A stretch of DNA of 64,000 bases from Gyrodactylus bullatarudis (lineage: Eukaryota; Platyhelminthes; Monogenea; Gyrodactylidea; Gyrodactylidae): positions 620,001-684,000 of the forward strand of contig SSNU01000294.1 of NCBI GenBank assembly GCA_012064415.1. The letters run 5' to 3'. The position numbers and the translations under genes are program-made. The notes under the pieces are model-generated. The model saw nothing but the letters and a program-made list of their open reading frames with translations. It ran no database searches and was not told the origin of the DNA. Positions 47,201 to 59,831 of this stretch are shown here, piece by piece (position 1 is the stretch's first letter; each line of letters starts with the position of its first letter).

Positions 47201-50200
47201 AAATTGAATTTCTACAGAATATTTCTGCTTTTTCTGTTAATATCCTTTATTTCAGAGTCTTGATTTAGATTCAGCTCAAGATAAAGTAGAAATTCTAATT
47301 CAAGAAAAATTTAATACAAAGAAAGACAATGAAAAGCTCGTTGAGGATTTGGAAAACTTACAAAATCTTGTCTCGGATCTATCCGTTGAAAAAGACAATT
47401 TAACAAAAATAAAAAATGAAAGTCTTAGAGAGATAAATCGTCTGAGAGAAGATAACAAGCGTCTCCAAATTGAATATTCTGCTGTGAAAGCAGAAAGAAA
47501 TTCCATTGAATGTTCCATATTATCTGCTCACAATCAAACAAGTGATCTTCAAAAGTCTAAGGAACGCCTTGAAAGGGAATTGAAGCAGACTAATTTGAAG
47601 AAGGAAAATTTGCAAAGTATGTATTTCAAAAGTTGAGCAATGTTTTACAAAAAGCCCGAATTAAAATCAATATTTTTCTCCAACTTAAGAAATTAAATAA
47701 ATCTACAATTTTCAGGAGAGCTAGTCAATCTTCGAAAAGAATATGAACAAAAAATCTCCGAAGTTCAACATGATGGAATCATGAATGATAAGCGCTTGAG
47801 TGAAGAAATTCAAAAGTTGAAAAGGGATTGTTGTTTCCTTGAGAAGCGAGCGAGTGATGCTGAGAATCTAACCGTGAAATTGTTAAATACTCAAAATGAG
47901 TTAGAAAATTCAATACGAAGTATCTCCCAAAATAGATCGGGCAAGTGTTCCAAGGAAGATGCTGAAAAAAATCGTCTGATCAATCAAAGGAAAGTTTTAT
48001 TCGAGAAAATTGAAATTCTACAACGGTATGTTAATGGTTAATAAAGTGAATTTTTATATATTTTAACAGGGAAAGAGAGGATATGATAGTAAACTTTGAA
48101 AAAGAAAAGCATATGCTTTATTGTAATTCCTCAAACGAGATTGACTCAATGAAAGAGAAAATCACAAACCTAGAGGATAGGGTGAGTTTAATCTAACCAA
48201 TTAAAAAACGCTGAAAGAATTCAAAAATAAAATTATCTTTTAATAGTTGACAGACTCTCAAAAGAGATGTAAGTCCTTAAACGATGAGTACCAAAGAAAG
48301 TTGTACAACAGTGAACAAATAATTGGTGAGCTAAAAGAGCAGAAAGAAAAAATGGAAAATATTTTGAGCACGAAAGAGTAAGTGATAAGTCTTAAAATTA
48401 TCCTTAAAAATTTGAAAAGGAAGAGTTTTAATAATATTTTTTCCGTCACAGAAAGGAATATCAGAATATAATTGAAGAAAAGAAAAGAGAGTTCACAAAG
48501 ATTCAGTTGGACTTTGAAGATCTGGTAGCCAAGTTGGAAATAAATCAATCCCAGGTCCACAGTATCAACGGCATCAAGGATCAACTGAATCGAGAATCGG
48601 CAATCAACAAAGAACTCATTAGAAAATGTAAGAAAAATATCTGATTTTAATAAAAATTAATAAATCTTTAAAACCTAGACGAGAATGAAATTAAAACCTA
48701 CAAAACGGAGCTGAATAATTTGAATAGAATCAACGATAAAAAGGAGGAGGAAAAGTTTATTATTGAAAAATCTAATGAATCCTTGCGGGAAAGATTGAAG
48801 GAAGAAAAACTCAAAATATTGGATCAAGCTAAGATAATTCAAGAAATTCAAATTTCAAAGAATGAACTTGAGAATAAATTCTCTCTGTTGGATCAAACAC
48901 TACAAAACTCGAATGAGTATGCCAAAACTTTGAATCTGAAACTCTCGGAATCAAGGAAAAATAATGCTGAGTTCCTGAACCAGAACAAGTGCCTCCAAAG
49001 TGACCTTAGCAGGATGAATAAACAGAATCTAGAGCTAGAAGAGAAGTATCATGAACTCTTGAAATCCTTTGAAAATTTGAAAAAGTAATTTTGTACTTTA
49101 ATTTAAAAAGTTTAAATTAATCTTTGTAACTATGGTATTTTTTGAGCCGATTCATTTCCTTTTATTATTTTGCTAGAGAAAAATCTGAATTGCATCAGAA
49201 TCGCCTTGTAATGGAAAGTCATTTGAATGAGCTCAATTGTGAACTAGAGATTTTACAAAATAAGTTAAATGCAGCCAACGAATCAGCTGAACAAAAGGAA
49301 GAATCCTTCAACAGTCTCAGTATTCAATTGAATAAAGATTTCGCTAAAATTTCCAACGATAGAAATGCTCTCAAGACAAAGGTAACTTTTCAAATTAAAT
49401 TACAATTTAAATTTTCTTGTAAGCCTTAATTCTTATTAATAGAATATGGAATATCAAATAAAGATTCACAGCCTCACTTCGATTATTCGAGGTTTTGAAT
49501 CGGAAATCTATCTAAAAACAAATGACCTCATGAATGAAAAGAGAATTCGTGAAGATTTGCAGAGAAGGCTCAAAGCAATTCATTCCCATCTAAGAAGAAT
49601 CATAGGATATAGACAAACTTTGTGGATAATTGGAAATGGATCATGTTTCAAAGTAATTTTATTAGTTTCTTATGAAATCCGATAAATACGATACAAACTT
49701 TTTTAATAGACTTAGAGAATCTAATAGAAACAATACAGAGCATGCGTAGTTCAGAAAAAAAATAATAGTATTAATTTTGATTTATTTCCAGACCCTTCAC
49801 GAAGAGAAAAAAATGAATATCCAGTGTCAGTCCTTCAAGAATATTTTTAAAAGATCTCGATCCTTATCCCCCCTTACCGAAAAATGTAAGTAAACAATTT
49901 TTTGCAATTCCAGAATTCAGAAAAAAAATCAAATTCATTGTCAAATTTGACCAAAGTTTGCCCAAAAATATCGTTCAATTTCCCTTCAAACTGATAAAAC
50001 TAGAATTATTTTATTCAATTTCCATTTTTCTCAAAAAACTGACAAAATTCTGTAATTTAGATTTCAAAAGGATTTGAAAATTTCCTGAGGTAGCATCTAC
50101 ATTGAATATTCTTACGGTAATCATGTTTTTGAAACCCCACATAATTTTTAGGGTAGATTTTAAAAATTACCCCAAAAAATAATTCTTCCAAAAATAACTC

Positions 50201-53104
50201 CTACGATCATAATACTAAATTGATTTCTAAGAATATATTGATGCCACCATTGGAACCAAACAGCTCAACATTTTCTTGGAAAGGATTTAATATTTGCAAA
50301 ATTTTCTCCTACCTGACAACACAGCTCAAAGTTGTACTCATATAACTTTAAACTTAGAAAGAAAGTGGATAATTTTTGGGGTCAGTTTTGGAAATAACTA
50401 TTTTTTATTTCTGATTAATGATATGTTTTTCAATATCTGTTTTGACTGTCTGCCAGTTTGAACTTATAAGCATCTTATAGAAAATTTTACGCTCTTTCAA
50501 ATGATTTCAAATTTGACTCTGAAATGTCGAAGGATCAAGTCGAAACATTGGTTTATTCATGTCCTGATTATAAAAATTGTGCGCAAAACTGGGCAACTTA
50601 GAAAAATTTTAGAAGTAGATTCGGAATCTGCGTAAAATTTTACACAATAATCAGTTTGTCGCAAAAATTTATGGCAAGTTTTTTTTTGAATTCCTCCAGT
50701 GTAACTATTCAAGATTGTGTGTTTTAACGTGGTATTTTTATTGTTTGAAAATATCAATTTTTATGAATTGAAGAATAAATCAGCCATATTGTAGAGCAAT
50801 AATATTCAGGAGTGAAAATAAATCAATAATTTATATAAGTTGTATTGAAAAATAATTTACGCCATGGTCTAAATCAAGCAAAAAATAATTACAACTTGAT
50901 TTTTGCAATTAATGTGTAGACAAGGAGAAAATTTTCTCAAACAGAAGTCTCTCCCAAAATTCTGTACACTCAAGTACAAATGTCGAAGGACAAATCTCTT
51001 TGAATATTGTGCAAAATCTTGACGATTGTCCGAGTATAAATTCAATAAATAACCTTGAGCCAGAGTGTGTAAGAAACGCACTGGAAAACTTCGTTCAACA
51101 AATGATTGAGGTTTGTTGAATCAAATTAATTCCGAGCAAAATTTCCTAGTATGAGCTCTTTTTATGTAGATTGAATATGAAAAGGATGAATTGAATTTGA
51201 TTTTGCATAAAAAGCAACAACAAATCGATGATCTGACTGAGGATTGCATGAACTTATCACAACGTCTCAAGGAAGAAGGCCATCAATATGAAATGATAAA
51301 ACGAGGTAATTGGCGTAGAGAAATTTCATACTTTAACTGCTATAAACATAATATTTTCTAATAGAAAAGTTTGCTTTGGAAGAATCCATGTCAGCATTTC
51401 AAGATGAGCTAAGCACAAATAGGGAAAATCAGGAAAAACTGAATGATACTTTGAGGCAAGTAAACTGCAAGTTGACAGAATCTCTCAAGGATAAACAACG
51501 ACTTGAAGATGAAGTAGATACTTTGAAAGTATGAACTAAAAGTCGATATCATAAAAGTTGAGGAAGAAGTTTAGGGGTTTATTTTATTTTCATTCTAGAA
51601 AACTCTTGAGGAAGAAAAGAACAAATGCACCGATGCACTCAACGAGTCTATGAAATACCGATGGGATATGGAGGATTTGAACTCAAGAATTCTTAGGCTT
51701 GATCTTACAAAGGAATCTCTCGAAAACGAACTTGATAGACTCCATAAACAACTAAAAGATTTGGAAAAAGAAAATCAAGTAGGTGTTGAAATTTGAAAGC
51801 ATTGAAATGACCAGTTTATTAAATTAAAACATTATGACAGGAGCTTACCTCACGGATTGAGAAAAATGATAAAAAATCTTCTCAAGATCATTCTGAGCGT
51901 CTCAACTTGGAGAGTGAACTGGAGAGAATATCAGAGAATTTGAGAAATTACAAATCAAAGTACGAGGCTGCACAGCTCGAAATTGAAGAATTGAAAATGG
52001 ATTTAAATAAATTGAAATCAGAGAAGAATGAAATTCAGGATGAAGGCCAAGTTTTGATGCACAAATTAACTTCAGCAAATGAAGAAATTCTCTTGCTCCA
52101 TGTATGCAAATATTACTTATTTTATTTTACTGAATAGGATCGAATTGATGTGCTGAGGGAAAAATTGAGTGAGACAAAACTCCAGTTAAACTCAACTAGG
52201 GAGATTTTCGTACAACAAGAAGATCGATATAAACTCATTGAGATGGATAAGAAAAATCTTCTCGTTCAAATAAAAGAGTTGAAGATGAAAAATTCAGATT
52301 ATTCATCCAAATTGACTTCCATTGAGGAGCAAAATGTTGCGCTAAATGGTAAATTTCAATGTCTAATTTAATTATTTTAAAGATACAATTGAAGAGATGA
52401 GGAATTTATTAAGAAATAAGGAAGATGACATAAATGAAATTCAGGAATTATACAAAGAACTCGAGGTAGAAATAAATCTGAAAAGAGATGAAACTACAAT
52501 GTTGAGGAAAAAAATTAAGAGCTGTGAAGGTGAACTTAAAAGCATGGCTTTGCTACAAATTGAGAATCAAAATGAGCAGACAAGATGGCAAAATAAAATG
52601 ATAAAAGTTGACAGAGAGAATAATGAACTCAAGTCTTGTGTATCTCGATTGCAGAGAGAAAAATCGGAACTTGAAGAAATTCATCTGAAAAATATTGTTG
52701 ATCTAAGTGAAAAGCAAAAATTCGAATTAAATCAAGAATATATCCGTTATAAAGAGCAAAAGAGTAAAATGGAAATAAAATTTTCCCAAATCGAATCAAA
52801 TCTTAAACAGAGGATCGAAAATCTCGAGGTTCAGGTGCGTCCGTCTTTTTTTATAAATTTTTTTCAGAACTCTAAGTTGCAAGATCAATTTCTTCAGAGA
52901 TATCCTAAACTCAACCAAAACCTTCCATTTATGAATAGTAACGAAAGATTGATTTCTAACCTTGATAGGCTTCAATTGAAAGGAGATGAAAAGGTAATTT
53001 AGTTTTTAAGTAACTCCATTTTTCAGAGACCTTGGACAGGTATTTCGGATAAAGTTTCATCTACTATCCAGGAAAATTCAGATCAAACTAAGATATCTGA
53101 TTGA
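44299..53104 (+). CDS. CROCC: rootletin-like ciliary rootlet coiled-coil protein
   Basis: A long coiled-coil protein of the rootletin/C-Nap1 group, which builds striated ciliary rootlets and centrosome linkers. Some 25-30 exons: 44299-44340, 44367-44591, 44811-44969, 44998-45083, 45141 onward, and so on, to the stop at 53102-53104. Introns are mostly 20-60 bp, plus one of about 1 kb (about 49889-50920). Nearly all residues are heptad-patterned Glu/Lys/Leu. Family landmarks: an early segment RLRDTELLEHDAAFNEYYNQ (rootletin: REAAWRREEESFNAYFS), and after the long intron EPECVRNALENFVQQMIE with following EKDELNLI (rootletin: DPEAVRGALRDFLQEL...RDEL). The intron at about 45702-45739 is free of in-frame stops; splicing it out restores the continuing frame through 45800. 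CEP250 is the alternative. Ciliated cells are implied. Confidence 0.77.
49889..50920. other. large intron of the rootletin-like gene
   Basis: About 1.03 kb with no coding signal on either strand, beginning GTAAGTAAAC and ending in TGTGTAG. It is far longer than the gene's other introns. Minus-strand frames at 50557-50757 and 50869-51081 are not convincing; the second overlaps the next coding exon. Confidence 0.55.
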
Positions 53105-53509
53105 TTACTAAATTTTAATTATCCAAAGTTAACTAATAATTGATTGTGGATTAACTTAAACTCAAGATAAAAGACTTTCACAAATTCTGAGTATTAAGTT
53201 TTCGTTTTAGCTTTAATTCTAAATTTATTTTCTAGCCTTATTATTATTATTAAATAATTTATTTATGCATTTTGGAAATATTAAATAATAATTCTTGAAA
53301 TTTGATTTACTACCAGTAGAGTCTTGGAGTCCAAGACTTGGACTGAGATCTATGAAAAATAATTTTTTTTATTAAAAAATTTATTATTATCAGACTAAGA
53401 GTCTAGTTATGACATTGCAATGGAAAATATTAGAATTGATTAAATCGAATAATAGATTGAATTGTCATTGATACTTTATGAATTAACACCGGGTCTGAAG
53501 AAAGCCTGA
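53105..53509. other. 3' intergenic gap between convergent genes
   Basis: 400 bp between the rootletin-like stop (+) and the PDCD4 stop (-). It contains an ATT microsatellite at about 53239-53254 followed by AAATAATTTATTT, similar in composition to the one near 5092. No genes. Confidence 0.45.
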
Positions 53510-55056
53510 TCATATTATTAAATTCGACTTGATCAGAAAATCCCCTTCAGATACAAAACGCTTTCTACCATTTTTGATGGGAATATTTTTGAACATTTTT
53601 TCAGAAACCACGCCAGCATCAAAGACTTTTTTCATCAAGCGGTTGAGAACAATGTAGGCGCAAGGCATTTCCTTGTTAATCAAGGGCATTTCAGTATAGA
53701 CACGATTGACGCCAATTTCCAACTGATCACTGGTTATTGTAACTGATGAGCATAAGCCTTTTAAAAGTTTGATGAAACCTTCAACTTCTTTATCATCATT
53801 ATTACTCTCCATGCATGACATTAAAATCTGAAATCAATATTTAGTTTTATTTTTTTGTCCAGATAGAAATTAATATTATGGTTTAATAGATTATCACTTA
53901 CCTGGTATACCAATTCGTGGTGAAAATGCGGTGATTTTAAATCTAGTAAGCTGTTATAGACTAAATCAAAATCTTTTGTTGAAGAATACTGTTTCAATAA
54001 AATTTGAAATTTATAGACAAGAAATCTATTAGCTCTTTGACCGGATTTTTCTCCCCAAATATCATTTAGTTTATTGAAAGACTCATTTAGAGACAAAATC
54101 TTTTCAGCAATATCAATTGACTTTTTAACCACGTCATTGGAGTTAAGTGAGGTTGCTAAACTTCCATAAGCAGAACTTGACAATGAATTAAGTGCATTTG
54201 GTTCACTTCCTCCACTATTTGATCGAAAATTAAATTTTTCCCGATTTTCAGCATCAGGCGTTGAAGGAGTTTCATGATCGAAAACCTCCGGATCTTGCGC
54301 ATGAGATAAGAACTTTCTTGGAAGAATTTCGTCGGCAATAGCACGAGCAATGAATCTACCGACTAATTCAGAAGCTTTAGGAACATCAAGTATTAGATCT
54401 GGTAATTCACCGAGAACAATATGAAAACCATCAATCATTTGGGATGTCGAAATAAACTTTTTATGAAGATATGCCAACAATTCAGAAGTAAATTCGCATT
54501 CAACAGACTTATGTTGCATTGCAAAGTTTATAAGAAAAAGTGGCATAAACTTTCTCATATAGCTAGGAATGTTTAGCTCTTTCAAACTGGATAGAAACTC
54601 AACGAAATTAACATGACTATAAAACTCGACAAGTAAATCACAAATTCTGTCCTCTGCAACGTCTCTGTCAATTTCTTCTTTCCCATACCCAAGATCAATG
54701 TCGTCAGACTCGTACTCAGGAGAGGCATCACCCATTTCATCATATTTGAGGAAAAGGATATCTTTTGCATTACCTTTTTTGTTGGAACTTTTAGATCCAT
54801 GACGAGACTTTCTGCTGTTCTTTGAAAAAGGAAGTTTATTGTTGTTAATTGAAACTTTTTGAATATTAGTAGATAATCTATCAACATCAGCTATGGTGCT
54901 GTTCATTTGAATTCCAACTTGACCAGCATAACTAAATGAGTTAGATTGAGGCCGACGTTTTTTAATGAGGCGGTTAAGCTTTTCAGGAATTATTGGCATT
55001 TCCCCAGCAGAATCTTCATTACAGCTATTGATGTCAGATCCATTTTTAAACTCCAT
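53510..55056 (-). CDS. PDCD4: programmed cell death protein 4 (MA3-domain translation inhibitor)
   Basis: Binds eIF4A through two MA3 domains and blocks cap-dependent translation. Exons: 55056-53902 and 53827-53510, with an intron of 74 bp; 490 aa against 469 in human. The N-terminal 130 residues are basic and Ser-rich (RNA-binding in the family). The first MA3 domain spans about 125-270 (RICDLLVEFYSHVNFVEFL, LPDLILDVPKASELVGRFIA). The second starts at about 310 and contains the near-invariant LKSPHFHHELVYQ, with its end in exon 2 (VYTEMPLINKEMPCAYIVL). The tail GRKRFVSEGDF is the exact PDCD4 C-terminal signature. A spacer rich in Ser and Asn lies between the domains. It converges on the rootletin-like gene and lies in tandem after ST13. 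Confidence 0.95.
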
Positions 55057-55419
55057 ATTTCAATTATACTATCAATAATGCTTTTTCGTTAGAGAAGTAA
55101 AGTTAATGATTCTATATCTTTTTTTGTGCAAGCAATGTCCTTTCAAATTTGGTAACAATTAAACAAAAAATGAAAACTTAAATGGTTTTTTTAATTAATT
55201 AAATTTCCATCGAGACCATAGTTACTAGGTTAGAAAGAGAAGTTACTAACTTCTACTTGTTAGTACTAACTGATTTCTACCGATACAATTAATTCTTTCA
55301 CATAAAATTACTTATCCTCAAAATTCAATGGCTCAATTCTATCTTGAAACAGCATAAAAGCAATAAAATCAGAGTAAAAGTTATTTTATCAAGAATAAGA
55401 GATACTTATAACCTCAAAA

Positions 55420-56540
55420 TTAATCCAAGTCATCTGAACTCATATTCTTATTTCTGAAAAAGCTCTGGGCCATATTTGCCATTCCTGGCATACCACCAGC
55501 AGATCCACTTAGTTTACTGAAAATTTTTTGAAACTTGGGATTACTCTGATATTTCATGAAGTTTGCAGGGTTTTTCATTATATCAGATAATGCCGCCATT
55601 ACTTCAGGATCTTGCATTGAACTCATAATTTCAGGATCACTAAGTAGAGAACTAAACAGATTCCCGGGTCCAGATGGTTGAGCTGAGGCTTTTTGACCAA
55701 AAGTTTGCTCTGAAGTGTTGGAATGATTTTTTAAATAGGCTCTTTTGGCTCGGCGAATACGATTTTCTCGACGTATACGTTCATACTTTTGATTGTGCTC
55801 GTAAACCTATAATTTTATATAAATCATAATAAATTTATAAATTATTATTAGATTTTTAGTAAATATACTCTTTTATGCATTGGCTCGATTTCTTTAACAG
55901 ATTGGGCGACTTCTTCAGAGAAATCTATTCTATTCGATGTTTGAAAATCTTGAAAAGCTTTTTCCCAGTTACCCAAGAGTTTATGAGAAAGGCCTCTAAT
56001 TTTGTATGCTAATGCAGAGTCAGGGTTTATGTTTATTGCTTTAGCACAATCCTCAATAGCTGCACCAGGACGTTTCATCCTATGTAGACAATCAGCTCTC
56101 TTGGAAAAATTAACAGCAGATTTTGGGTTGAGACAAACAGCTTTTGTCAAGAGTTCGAGCGATTCATCATAAAGGCCGTTATTGAGTTTGGCGATGCCTT
56201 GAGATCTGAATTCTGAGGATTTTATTTCGTCATCTTCAGAAACTTGCTTGGATAAATCACCTGAGTCAGGGAAGGGAATATCCTCCTTTTTGATAGTTTG
56301 AACATTTTCAAATTCAATTTCACTTTCTTGACTATCTTCACTGAGTAGCTCATCAGGAATTTTTTCAGAATTTTTATCTATTTTATGAATTTGACCTCCG
56401 AATCTACAATAAAAATAAATTATTTACGATTCAATAAAATCTCTCAAAGTTTTGAAAGAGTCTTCATGGATAAGGTCTGGATTTTTTCTGATGCTCTCAA
56501 TCAATTTGTTCAAAACCTTAATTTCATCAGGAGTATTCAT
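55420..56540 (-). CDS. ST13: Hsc70-interacting protein (Hip)
   Basis: A co-chaperone that binds the Hsp70 ATPase domain and stabilises its ADP state. Exons: 56540-56428, 56403-55869 and 55806-55420, with introns of 24 and 62 bp; 1035 nt, 344 aa (human 369). Order: N-terminal dimerisation segment (MNTPDEIKVLNKLIESIRKN); acidic linker; TPR repeats (FRSQGIAKLNNGLYDESLEL, AVNFSKRADCLHRMKRPGAA, LAYKIRGLSHKLLGNWEKAF); basic helix (RIRRENRIRRAKRAYLKN); and the C-terminal STI1/DP domain (LSDPEIMSSMQDPEVMAAL, NPANFMKYQSNPKFQKIFSK). The GGMP repeats of vertebrate Hip are reduced to a single GGMPGMANM. The start codon lies 162 bp from the divergent PRKRIP1 start. Confidence 0.95.
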
Positions 56541-56702
56541 TCCAAATGTTTAACAATTATGATTGAATGGTTCAATTTTCGAAGTTACTCCAATATTTAA
56601 TATTTTAATTGGAATTTTTGAATTTATGCCATTCTAGAAAATAATTACCAACTCAATGAATAGTTGAATTTTTGTTTTGTTTGAGTATTTTCAGTTTTCA
56701 AA
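56541..56702. promoter_or_regulatory. bidirectional promoter region ST13 / PRKRIP1
   Basis: Only 162 bp separate the divergent ST13 and PRKRIP1 start codons, so the two genes almost certainly share a promoter. The stretch is AT-rich and no specific element stands out. Confidence 0.6.
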
Positions 56703-57246
56703 ATGTTTCAGAAAAGAATTGAACCAGAGGAATATGTTGATGATCCTGACAAGGTTGTTTGCAAAATGTCAACAACTGACTATCAGAAAATGAAAATTGA
56801 GAAAATGTTTGCAAATCCGGTAAAGAGAATTTCTCATTAGGTCTAGGAAAAAGCTCTTTTCACTGTCTCAATTAGTAAGGATTTAAATTGGGTTCCACCT
56901 CCCCCTGAGTTCGTTAGAAATGTTTGGGGATCAGCTGCTGGTGTTGGTAGTGGAGACTTCCACATTTACAGAGGAATTCGTAGGAGAGAATATATGCGAC
57001 AAGAAGCTCTTAAATCAGATATCGAAAAGGTAATTTATTAAAGTTATTTTTTAGAATAAATTGGACGAGGAACAGAATGTCCGTATTCAAGAATTTCAAA
57101 AGAAAGCAGAAGAAAAAACTGCTAAGAAAAGGAAAAAGCGCCAGAGAGCTAAAGAGAACAAAAAAATGAGAAAGAATAAAACAGATTCTGGATCGTCTGA
57201 CGATGAAACGAATGAGAAGCCTTCTGACAAAGCTGAAAATGTGTAA
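56703..57246 (+). CDS. PRKRIP1: PRKR-interacting protein 1 homologue (spliceosomal protein)
   Basis: A nuclear double-stranded-RNA-associated protein; the human protein is found in catalytic spliceosomes bridging U2 snRNP and the core. Exons: 56703-56819, 56847-57029 and 57055-57246, with introns of 27 and 25 bp; 163 aa (human 184). Conserved core: [13 protein letters not shown] start region, KIEKMFANP joined to EKALF (human: LERLMKNPDKAVPI), then [20 protein letters not shown] and [19 protein letters not shown] (human: [39 protein letters not shown]), and a Lys/Arg-rich tail ([19 protein letters not shown]). The first acceptor must be the second of two adjacent AGs, because the nearer one gives an immediate stop. 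Confidence 0.94.
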
Positions 57247-57580
57247 AATTTGTGTTATTAAAGTGTAATCATAAACATTCTTTATTAATCAATTTTTTGC
57301 ATTAATCTTCTGCATAATCTTAGCTTGTGTCTAGTTAAAATATAATTTATTTGTCGATCAAAGTTGGATTTGCATGATCGAACTAATGTTATAATTTAAC
57401 ATTATGAAGTTACAATATTTAAATTCGAAATTAAGACTATGATTCGGAGTCTCGGACCAAGAATCACGAATTTCAGAAATTACTAATTTCTAACGGTTAA
57501 ATCCTCACAAAATTTTTTGGCGCCTTGTTGTTAATTCTTATGGTTCTAATTGACAACTTTTAATAATCCTCAAATTTCAA
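57247..57580. other. gap between PRKRIP1 and NDUFB5
   Basis: 334 bp of AT-rich sequence between two genes on the same strand, holding the 3' end of one and the promoter of the other. An AATAAA-like end signal is not obvious. Nothing else seen. Confidence 0.4.
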
Positions 57581-58139
57581 ATGATCTTTTCAAGAATTTT
57601 CAATAAATCTAGTCTACTATTGTCTAGATCGGCGTCCCATAGTAATAAAATAACTATTAAACACTCCTACCGATCTGGATTTCATCTTTATGATGAAATA
57701 CTCTACTATGTGACTGCTGCATCAATCCCCTGTTTTCTAATATCTTTCTACTTCAATGTAAGATATGGAAAATCAAAGCTTGTTGATACACCTGAAGGCT
57801 ATATCCCCGAAGCCTATGAATATGAATGTGTAAGATATACTAATCTAATATTTAAGCATCCCATTAGCAGATTTTTTGCTAGGTACATATTCCCTATTAA
57901 TCCGGAGGATATTCACCAATACAATATAGATTATTTCAAGGATAAGACAGAAGTAGACCGTACCAAGTAACTCAAAAAAATTAATTAAAAGCAAACTACT
58001 GAAATGGTTCAACAGGTCTATTGCTGAGAATAAAGATTTCAAAGGTTGGTATCATCTACCGGCAGATTCATCTGCAGTAGTACTTGCTAAAGATGACGCT
58101 AACATAACGAGAGTTGCTGGCCAGAAATACTTTAAATGA
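57581..58139 (+). CDS. NDUFB5: mitochondrial complex I subunit NDUFB5
   Basis: An accessory subunit of the membrane arm of NADH:ubiquinone oxidoreductase, in the mitochondrial inner membrane. Exons: 57581-57966 and 58016-58139 (intron 49 bp); 169 aa (human 189). The N-terminus is basic and Ser-rich (MIFSRIFNKSSLLLSRSASH), as expected of a mitochondrial presequence. One membrane helix follows (YYVTAASIPCFLISFYFNV). The signature is TPEGYIPEAYEYE...HPISRFFARY (human: IPEGYVPEHWEY...HPISRWIAR). The stop codon is 42 nt from that of the convergent p23 gene. Confidence 0.93.
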
Positions 58140-58181
58140 TAGTTTAGTAAATATAAAATTTATTCTCAAAAATGCTTTTTT

Positions 58182-58695
58182 TCACTCCAGTTTTGGAACA
58201 TCAGTTTCATCATCAGAGTCTTCTTCATTTTCTCCTCCAACATCTTCGTCATCGTCATCGCCACCGGCACCACCCATAAGATTTGCAAAATCCAAATTAC
58301 CTAGTCCCGGCATTCCTCCCTCTTCTTCATCGTCTGAGATCTCAATTTCAGAGCAGTTAAATCTGATCCATGGGTATTTATTGTTTCCGTTCAAGAGTTT
58401 CTTCCATTTCTTTTCGCTGGTCTTGACACTCATGCTTAAATCACACTTAATCTTTGAAAAAGAAGCAGTCTAAAAATTGAGTTAAAATTGAAGACCTTAC
58501 TTCAGGTTGAATGGAATGTGCAAGATCAAGTTTTGTATCATAACATTTTCCATTAAAAGTGCCGGAAAAATGAATTGAATCATTGGTTAGTTTAATATTT
58601 TTCTCAGATGCGTCTGCAACATCGAACTTGAGATGTAGAGTATCTCCTTTGCAGTGCCAGTGGATGAGTGGATTAAGGGTTGTGGAGGCTGTCAT
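58182..58695 (-). CDS. PTGES3: Hsp90 co-chaperone p23 (CS domain)
   Basis: Binds the ATP-bound Hsp90 dimer and slows ATP hydrolysis; in vertebrates it is also called cytosolic prostaglandin E synthase. Exons: 58695-58501 and 58469-58182 (intron 31 bp); 160 aa, the same length as human p23. The CS fold spans about 1-110 (PLIHWHCKGDTLHLKFDVAD, IKLTNDSIHFSGTF), followed by the acidic tail with EEGGMPGLGNLDFANLMGG and DSDDETDVPKLE (human ends ...DSDDEKMPDLE). The invertebrate WPRLTKE-type motif is replaced by KKWKKLLNG, which keeps only the Trp and Leu. It sits tail-to-tail with NDUFB5 and head-to-head with 14-3-3. Confidence 0.92.
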
Positions 58696-58988
58696 TACTC
58701 AAATGTGCTAAGCGTTACGAATATTCTAGGTGTGCTTTATTTGTGATTTGATACAGATAAACAAATTTTCAACTGATTGTATTCTTTAAAAAACAAATAA
58801 TTTTATTAGAATCAAGATTTTCAACTGTAAATCTTGTTTTTTCCATAAAAAGAACAATAATCTGCGTTCAGTCGAATAAAACGTTTTTTTTATTTTTTTG
58901 CAGTTCATTGCTTTCCGATAAAAATCAATCAAGGATACCATGCTACGAATGAGGTATGTAATATTGAAATAATAGTTTTCTTTAAAAT
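58696..58988. promoter_or_regulatory. bidirectional promoter region p23 / 14-3-3
   Basis: 293 bp between divergent start codons. An upstream ATG at 58938 followed by GTATGT could mark a 5' non-coding exon of the 14-3-3 gene, but its frame does not join to the body. Confidence 0.4.
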
Positions 58989-59831
58989 ATGACTATCGCT
59001 TGCTTCAAGATATGTTGGAATGATGATAAGACTGATCTTATTTCTGAGGCTTCTATAGCTGAAGTTATTTCTCGCCCTGATGATGCAGTAAAAACCATGA
59101 TGAAATTCGTTCAAATGACTAATAGGCCTTTAACAAATGAAGAGCGCTGGGTGTTTTACAAAAATTGTAAGGATTGTCTATGTTCTCGAAGAAACTCGTT
59201 TCGTTCTGCTTTAGAACTCCTTAATGATGAATCAAGAAAAAACCATCCATCCATAATGAAATTTAAAAATTCTATTAAATCGGAAATCACTCAAATCTGT
59301 GAAGATATAATTGTAAGTTCATTATAGAATAATCTTTTAGAAATTGATTGACCGAAATTTATTGAAATATTCTGAGACTGATGATGACAAAGTATTCTAC
59401 TTGAAAATGAAAGCTGATCACTTCAAATATCTGGCTGAAATATCACAGATAGATTCTATTGAGTACTTGAAGAATGTCAAGTCAGCTGAAGAAAGTTATG
59501 CTGAGGCTGAAGAAATATCAGCTTCCTCTCTACTTCCTTCATCATTAACTAGAATTGGTCTTGGTCTAAACTATTCTGTATTCATGCATGATTATCTTGG
59601 AAAAGAAGAAGCAGCAATAAAAATGACCCGAGAAATATTAAATTCAGCATTGTTAACTTGCCAGAAGCACAATACTCCAGACGTTGAATTGACTTTGAAA
59701 CTTTTGGAGACTTTGAGAGAAAATTTATCAGTAATCTTTTATCATAATCTTGTTCATAATTATTTTAAAAATTAATTGCGATTTTATCTTAGATATGGGC
59801 ACCTCAAGTATCCTTGACAATGACAAGTTGA
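58989..59831 (+). CDS. divergent 14-3-3 protein
   Basis: A phosphoserine/threonine-binding dimeric adaptor. Exons: 58989-59312, 59341-59730 and 59793-59831, with introns of 28 and 62 bp; 250 aa, the normal length. Family landmarks: LTNEERWVFYKNCKD (LSNEERNLLSVAYKN), SRRNSFRSALEL (ARRSSWRVISSI), VFYLKMKADHFKYLAE (VFYLKMKGDYFRYLSE), IGLGLNYSVFMHDYL (LGLALNFSVFYYEI), and LLETLRENLS joined to IWAP (LLRDNLTLWTS). In the phospho-binding pocket the Lys49, Arg56, Tyr128 and Asn173 equivalents are kept, while Arg127 is Lys. The N-terminus (MTIACFKICWNDDKTD) lacks the usual dimer-interface start, and the whole chain is more divergent than typical 14-3-3s, suggesting a lineage-specific paralogue. The start choice is uncertain. 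Confidence 0.88.
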
